Source: an uncultured Bryobacteraceae bacterium
GTDB lineage: Bacteria > Acidobacteriota > Terriglobia > Bryobacterales > Bryobacteraceae
NCBI GenBank assembly: GCA_937920635.1
Contig: CAKZUE010000036.1
Span: 19,003 to 83,002 of the forward strand
Length of the DNA: 64,000 nucleotides
Reading direction: 5' to 3'
The notes below the pieces were generated by a model that had not been told where the DNA came from, did no database searches, and worked only from the letters and a program-made list of their open reading frames with translations. A program made the position numbers and the translations under genes. Positions 62,204-64,000 of the stretch are shown piece after piece. Positions within the stretch are counted from its first letter, which is position 1, and every line of letters begins with the position of its first letter.

Positions 62204-63550
62204 ATGTCCAGCACAACCCGCACCGATCTGCCCCAGATTCTGACGGCGCTGCCCGGCCCGCGCGCCAGGGCCATCGTCGAGCGCGACCACGCCGTGATGA
62301 GCCCCTCCTACACGCGCAGCTACCCGTTCGTGATCGAGCGGGGCGAGGGCGCCATCGTCACCGACGTCGACGGCAACCGCTTCCTCGACATGAACGCGGG
62401 CATTGCGGTCGTCGCCACCGGGCACTGCCACCCGCGCGTGGTCGAGGCCATCCGCCGCCAGGCGGAGAAGTTCCTCCATATGTCCGGCACGGATTTCTAT
62501 TACGAGAACATGGTGGCGCTGGGCGAAAAGCTGGCCGCGCTCGTGCCCGGCGGAGGACCGCGCCGCGTGTTCCTGGGCAACTCGGGCGCCGAGGCGGTCG
62601 AGTGCGCGCTGAAGCTGGCGCGCTATGCGGCGCGGCGGGACAAGTCCATCGCTTTTCTGGGCGCCTTTCATGGCCGCACCATGGGGGCGCTGTCGCTCAC
62701 CGCATCCAAGAGCGCCCAGCGCGAGGGCTTCGCGCCTCTGTTTCCGGGCTCGTGTCACATCCCTTACGCTTACTGCTACCGCTGCGCGTACAACCGGACG
62801 CCGGACACCTGCAACGTGGAATGCGTGAAGGTGCTCGAACAGGAGCTGTTCCGCACCATCCTGCCGCCGTCCGAGGTGGCCGCCGTGTTTGTGGAGCCGG
62901 TGCAGGGCGAAGGCGGCTACGTCGTGCCGCCGCAAAAGTTCTTTGACGAATTGCAGGCGGTGTGCCGGCGGCACGGCATCCTGCTTGTCGCCGACGAAGT
63001 GCAGAGCGGCATGGGGCGCACGGGCCGGATGTTCGCGAGCGAACATTTTGGCCTCGAGCCGGACATCATCGCCATCGCCAAAGGCATCGCCAGCGGGCTG
63101 CCCCTTGGCGCCACGGTGGCGCGCGCGGAACTGATGACGTGGAAGCCCGGCGCCCATGCCTCCACGTTCGGCGGCAACCCGGTCGCCGTGGAGGCGGCGC
63201 TGGCCACGATCGAGCTGCTGGAACAGGAACTGATCGACAACGCCGCCCGCACCGGCGCGCGCATGTTGGAGCGGATGCGCGAGTGGCCGAGCCGGTTCCG
63301 CCACGTGGGCGACGTGCGCGGGCTGGGGCTGATGATCGGCTTCGAGCTGGTGAAAGACCAGGCGACGAAAGAACGCGCGCCCGAATTGCGCGACCGCATC
63401 GTGGATCTGGCCTTCGAGAAGGGCATCCTGATCCTCGGCGCCGGGCCGAACTCGATCCGGCTGGCCCCGCCGCTCGTGCTCACCGCCGATCAGGCGGACT
63501 TCGCCGTGGAAACGCTGGAAGCCTGCATCGAAGAAGCCTCACGCGGCTGA
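62204..63550 (+). CDS. Class III PLP-dependent aminotransferase (GABA/ornithine aminotransferase type)
   Basis: A 448-residue aminotransferase. GGGAGA lies upstream of the ATG at 62204. Features are LDMNAGIAVVATGHCHPRVV, FLGNSGAEAVECALKLAR (phosphate-binding turn), AFHGRTMGALSLT, FVEPVQGEGGYVVPP, LVADEVQSGMGRTG, and the PLP lysine in IAIAKGIASGLPLGA. A four-cysteine stretch (CYRCAYNRTPDTCNVEC) is typical of the branch that includes archaeal ornithine and leucine/methionine racemase-like enzymes. It transfers an omega-amino group; the exact substrate is undetermined. It is monocistronic and ends at the palindrome that follows 4 nt after the stop. Confidence 0.9.
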   Translation: MSSTTRTDLPQILTALPGPRARAIVERDHAVMSPSYTRSYPFVIERGEGAIVTDVDGNRFLDMNAGIAVVATGHCHPRVVEAIRRQAEKFLHMSGTDFYYENMVALGEKLAALVPGGGPRRVFLGNSGAEAVECALKLARYAARRDKSIAFLGAFHGRTMGALSLTASKSAQREGFAPLFPGSCHIPYAYCYRCAYNRTPDTCNVECVKVLEQELFRTILPPSEVAAVFVEPVQGEGGYVVPPQKFFDELQAVCRRHGILLVADEVQSGMGRTGRMFASEHFGLEPDIIAIAKGIASGLPLGATVARAELMTWKPGAHASTFGGNPVAVEAALATIELLEQELIDNAARTGARMLERMREWPSRFRHVGDVRGLGLMIGFELVKDQATKERAPELRDRIVDLAFEKGILILGAGPNSIRLAPPLVLTADQADFAVETLEACIEEASRG

Positions 63551-63553
63551 GAG

Positions 63554-63585
63554 AAAAAGGGGACAGGAACACAATTCCCCTTTTT
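63554..63585. terminator. Bidirectional terminator-like palindrome, possibly a REP-type element
   Basis: AAAAAGGGGA, 12-nt loop, TCCCCTTTTT: a perfect 10-bp stem with A and T runs at the outer ends, so it can terminate transcription on both strands. The inner sequence GGGGACAGGAACACAATTCCCC resembles short repeats I associate with IS200/RAYT-type transposases, but that association is from memory and only one clear copy is in this window. Confidence 0.6.
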
Positions 63586-63938
63586 CCACCGGCCTTCGGG
63601 ATGGATTTTGGCCATCGGAGTCCCAATAGCGTGCGTTGCGGAAGGCTGCAGGCGGATGTGGAGCCGTCAGGCCATTCCAGATGGAGAAAGGACTCGCCTG
63701 CCCCGTTGGGCATCTCCTGTCTCGCTCACCCATCCCCGCACCATGGATGCCGTGCTCATGGCCATGTCCTCCGCATCTGCTGTCAATCGTTGATCCTGAG
63801 AACCTTGGCATTCGGCAGGGGCCAGGAATTACACACGCTTTCCTCTTCCCCGCCAGCGAGAGCCCGCTCGCTGGATTGGAGCGCCCTCCGATCCCCGGAA
63901 GGTTCTACAGCCTGTTTCCGCGGCGGAAGGAGTATCAA
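63586..63938. other. Intergenic region without a supported gene
   Basis: About 350 nt with lower and more even composition than the genes. Short open frames on both strands have no start context, no periodic GC3 bias and no recognisable motif. It contains an 8-bp inverted repeat CCAGCGAG-(6 nt)-CTCGCTGG at 63853-63874 and a phrase GGGGCCAGGAATTACACA (63819-63836) that partly echoes the palindrome at 63554. It may be remains of a small mobile or repeat element. Confidence 0.5.
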
Positions 63939-63998
63939 TCACCGCGGCGCCTCCCATTTGGCTGACCGGCTGGCCAGATTCACGAGCAGGCGCTGGCC
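63939..63998 (-). CDS. Possible C-terminal end of a gene extending beyond the window
   Basis: One minus-strand frame is open from the window edge to a TGA at 63939-63941 and ends QRLLVNLASRSAKWEAPR. The other two minus frames are closed quickly or unlikely. Nineteen codons are too few for recognition; the composition is protein-like. Confidence 0.3.
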   Translation of the reverse strand, partial: GQRLLVNLASRSAKWEAPR

Positions 63999-64000
63999 CT

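Noticed and set aside
63636..63965. A 109-codon plus-strand open frame near the window end
   Set aside because: Proline-rich, no ribosome site, no similarity recognised; composition fits intergenic or decayed DNA.

Overview
The window is GC-rich (roughly two-thirds G+C), gene-dense bacterial chromosome. It most likely comes from an Acidobacteriota genome of the Solibacter/Bryobacter type. That is an inference from gene content: a very large TonB-dependent receptor with an N-terminal carboxypeptidase-regulatory domain, many Tat-type signal peptides on oxidoreductases and hydrolases, an S46 dipeptidyl-peptidase, MacB-type permeases, xylan/xylonate enzymes, and a CxxC protein of a kind I associate with this phylum. 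I found no tRNA, rRNA, CRISPR array, intact insertion sequence or prophage.

Layout. 1-5624 is the end of a division/cell-wall cluster, murC(partial)-ftsQ-ftsA-ftsZ-murA, tightly packed on the plus strand. 5665-7256 is a divergent pair, an uncharacterised CxxC protein and an XRE-type regulator, with a perfect palindrome in front of the regulator. 7217-10586 (minus) is STAS antagonist-rpiB-glyA-glycosyltransferase. 10658-19043 holds a YjhG-type sugar-acid dehydratase, an S46 peptidase whose specificity residue suggests Asp/Glu preference, a Tat-type aldo/keto reductase and the three-gene proton-translocating transhydrogenase. 19214-27187 (minus) has another aldo/keto reductase, L33 and L28 with a good promoter and terminator, homodimeric pyruvate dehydrogenase E1, a DUF2520-like protein, uvrB and yihY. 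27263-35117 carries a GH10 xylanase, a serine beta-lactamase-fold hydrolase, the TonB-dependent receptor and a membrane protein with a low-complexity tail. 35206-43881 holds a receiver protein, an O-methyltransferase-led operon ending in alkaline phosphatase, RidA, a cysteine-less AhpD-like protein, a Tat-type Gfo/Idh/MocA oxidoreductase and a carbonic-anhydrase-like protein whose ribosome site is inside a perfect hairpin.

43915-53323 includes a beta-helix protein with a recently duplicated 99-codon module, a ROK kinase/sugar transporter pair, a frameshifted Hcp-like gene next to a papain/C39-like protease, and an adaptor plus two MacB-type permeases without an ATPase gene. 53412-56098 is a peptidase M20 family amidohydrolase coupled to a membrane acyltransferase-like protein. 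62042 down to 56102 is a long co-directional minus run: rhodanese, an ArsC/Spx-family gene with an in-frame UGA, an esterase, archease, an FkbM methyltransferase, RtcB, a GNAT acetyltransferase and a membrane protein. 62204-63550 is a class III aminotransferase ending at a strong palindrome.

The most interesting signal is 61351-61692. A thioredoxin-fold ArsC/Spx protein has UGA exactly where the first cysteine of the CxxC motif belongs. The coding sequence continues intact after it, and a perfect hairpin with a GUU loop starts 14 nt downstream, as expected of a bacterial SECIS element. I read it as a selenoprotein (UxxC) that a normal gene caller would truncate to 81 residues.
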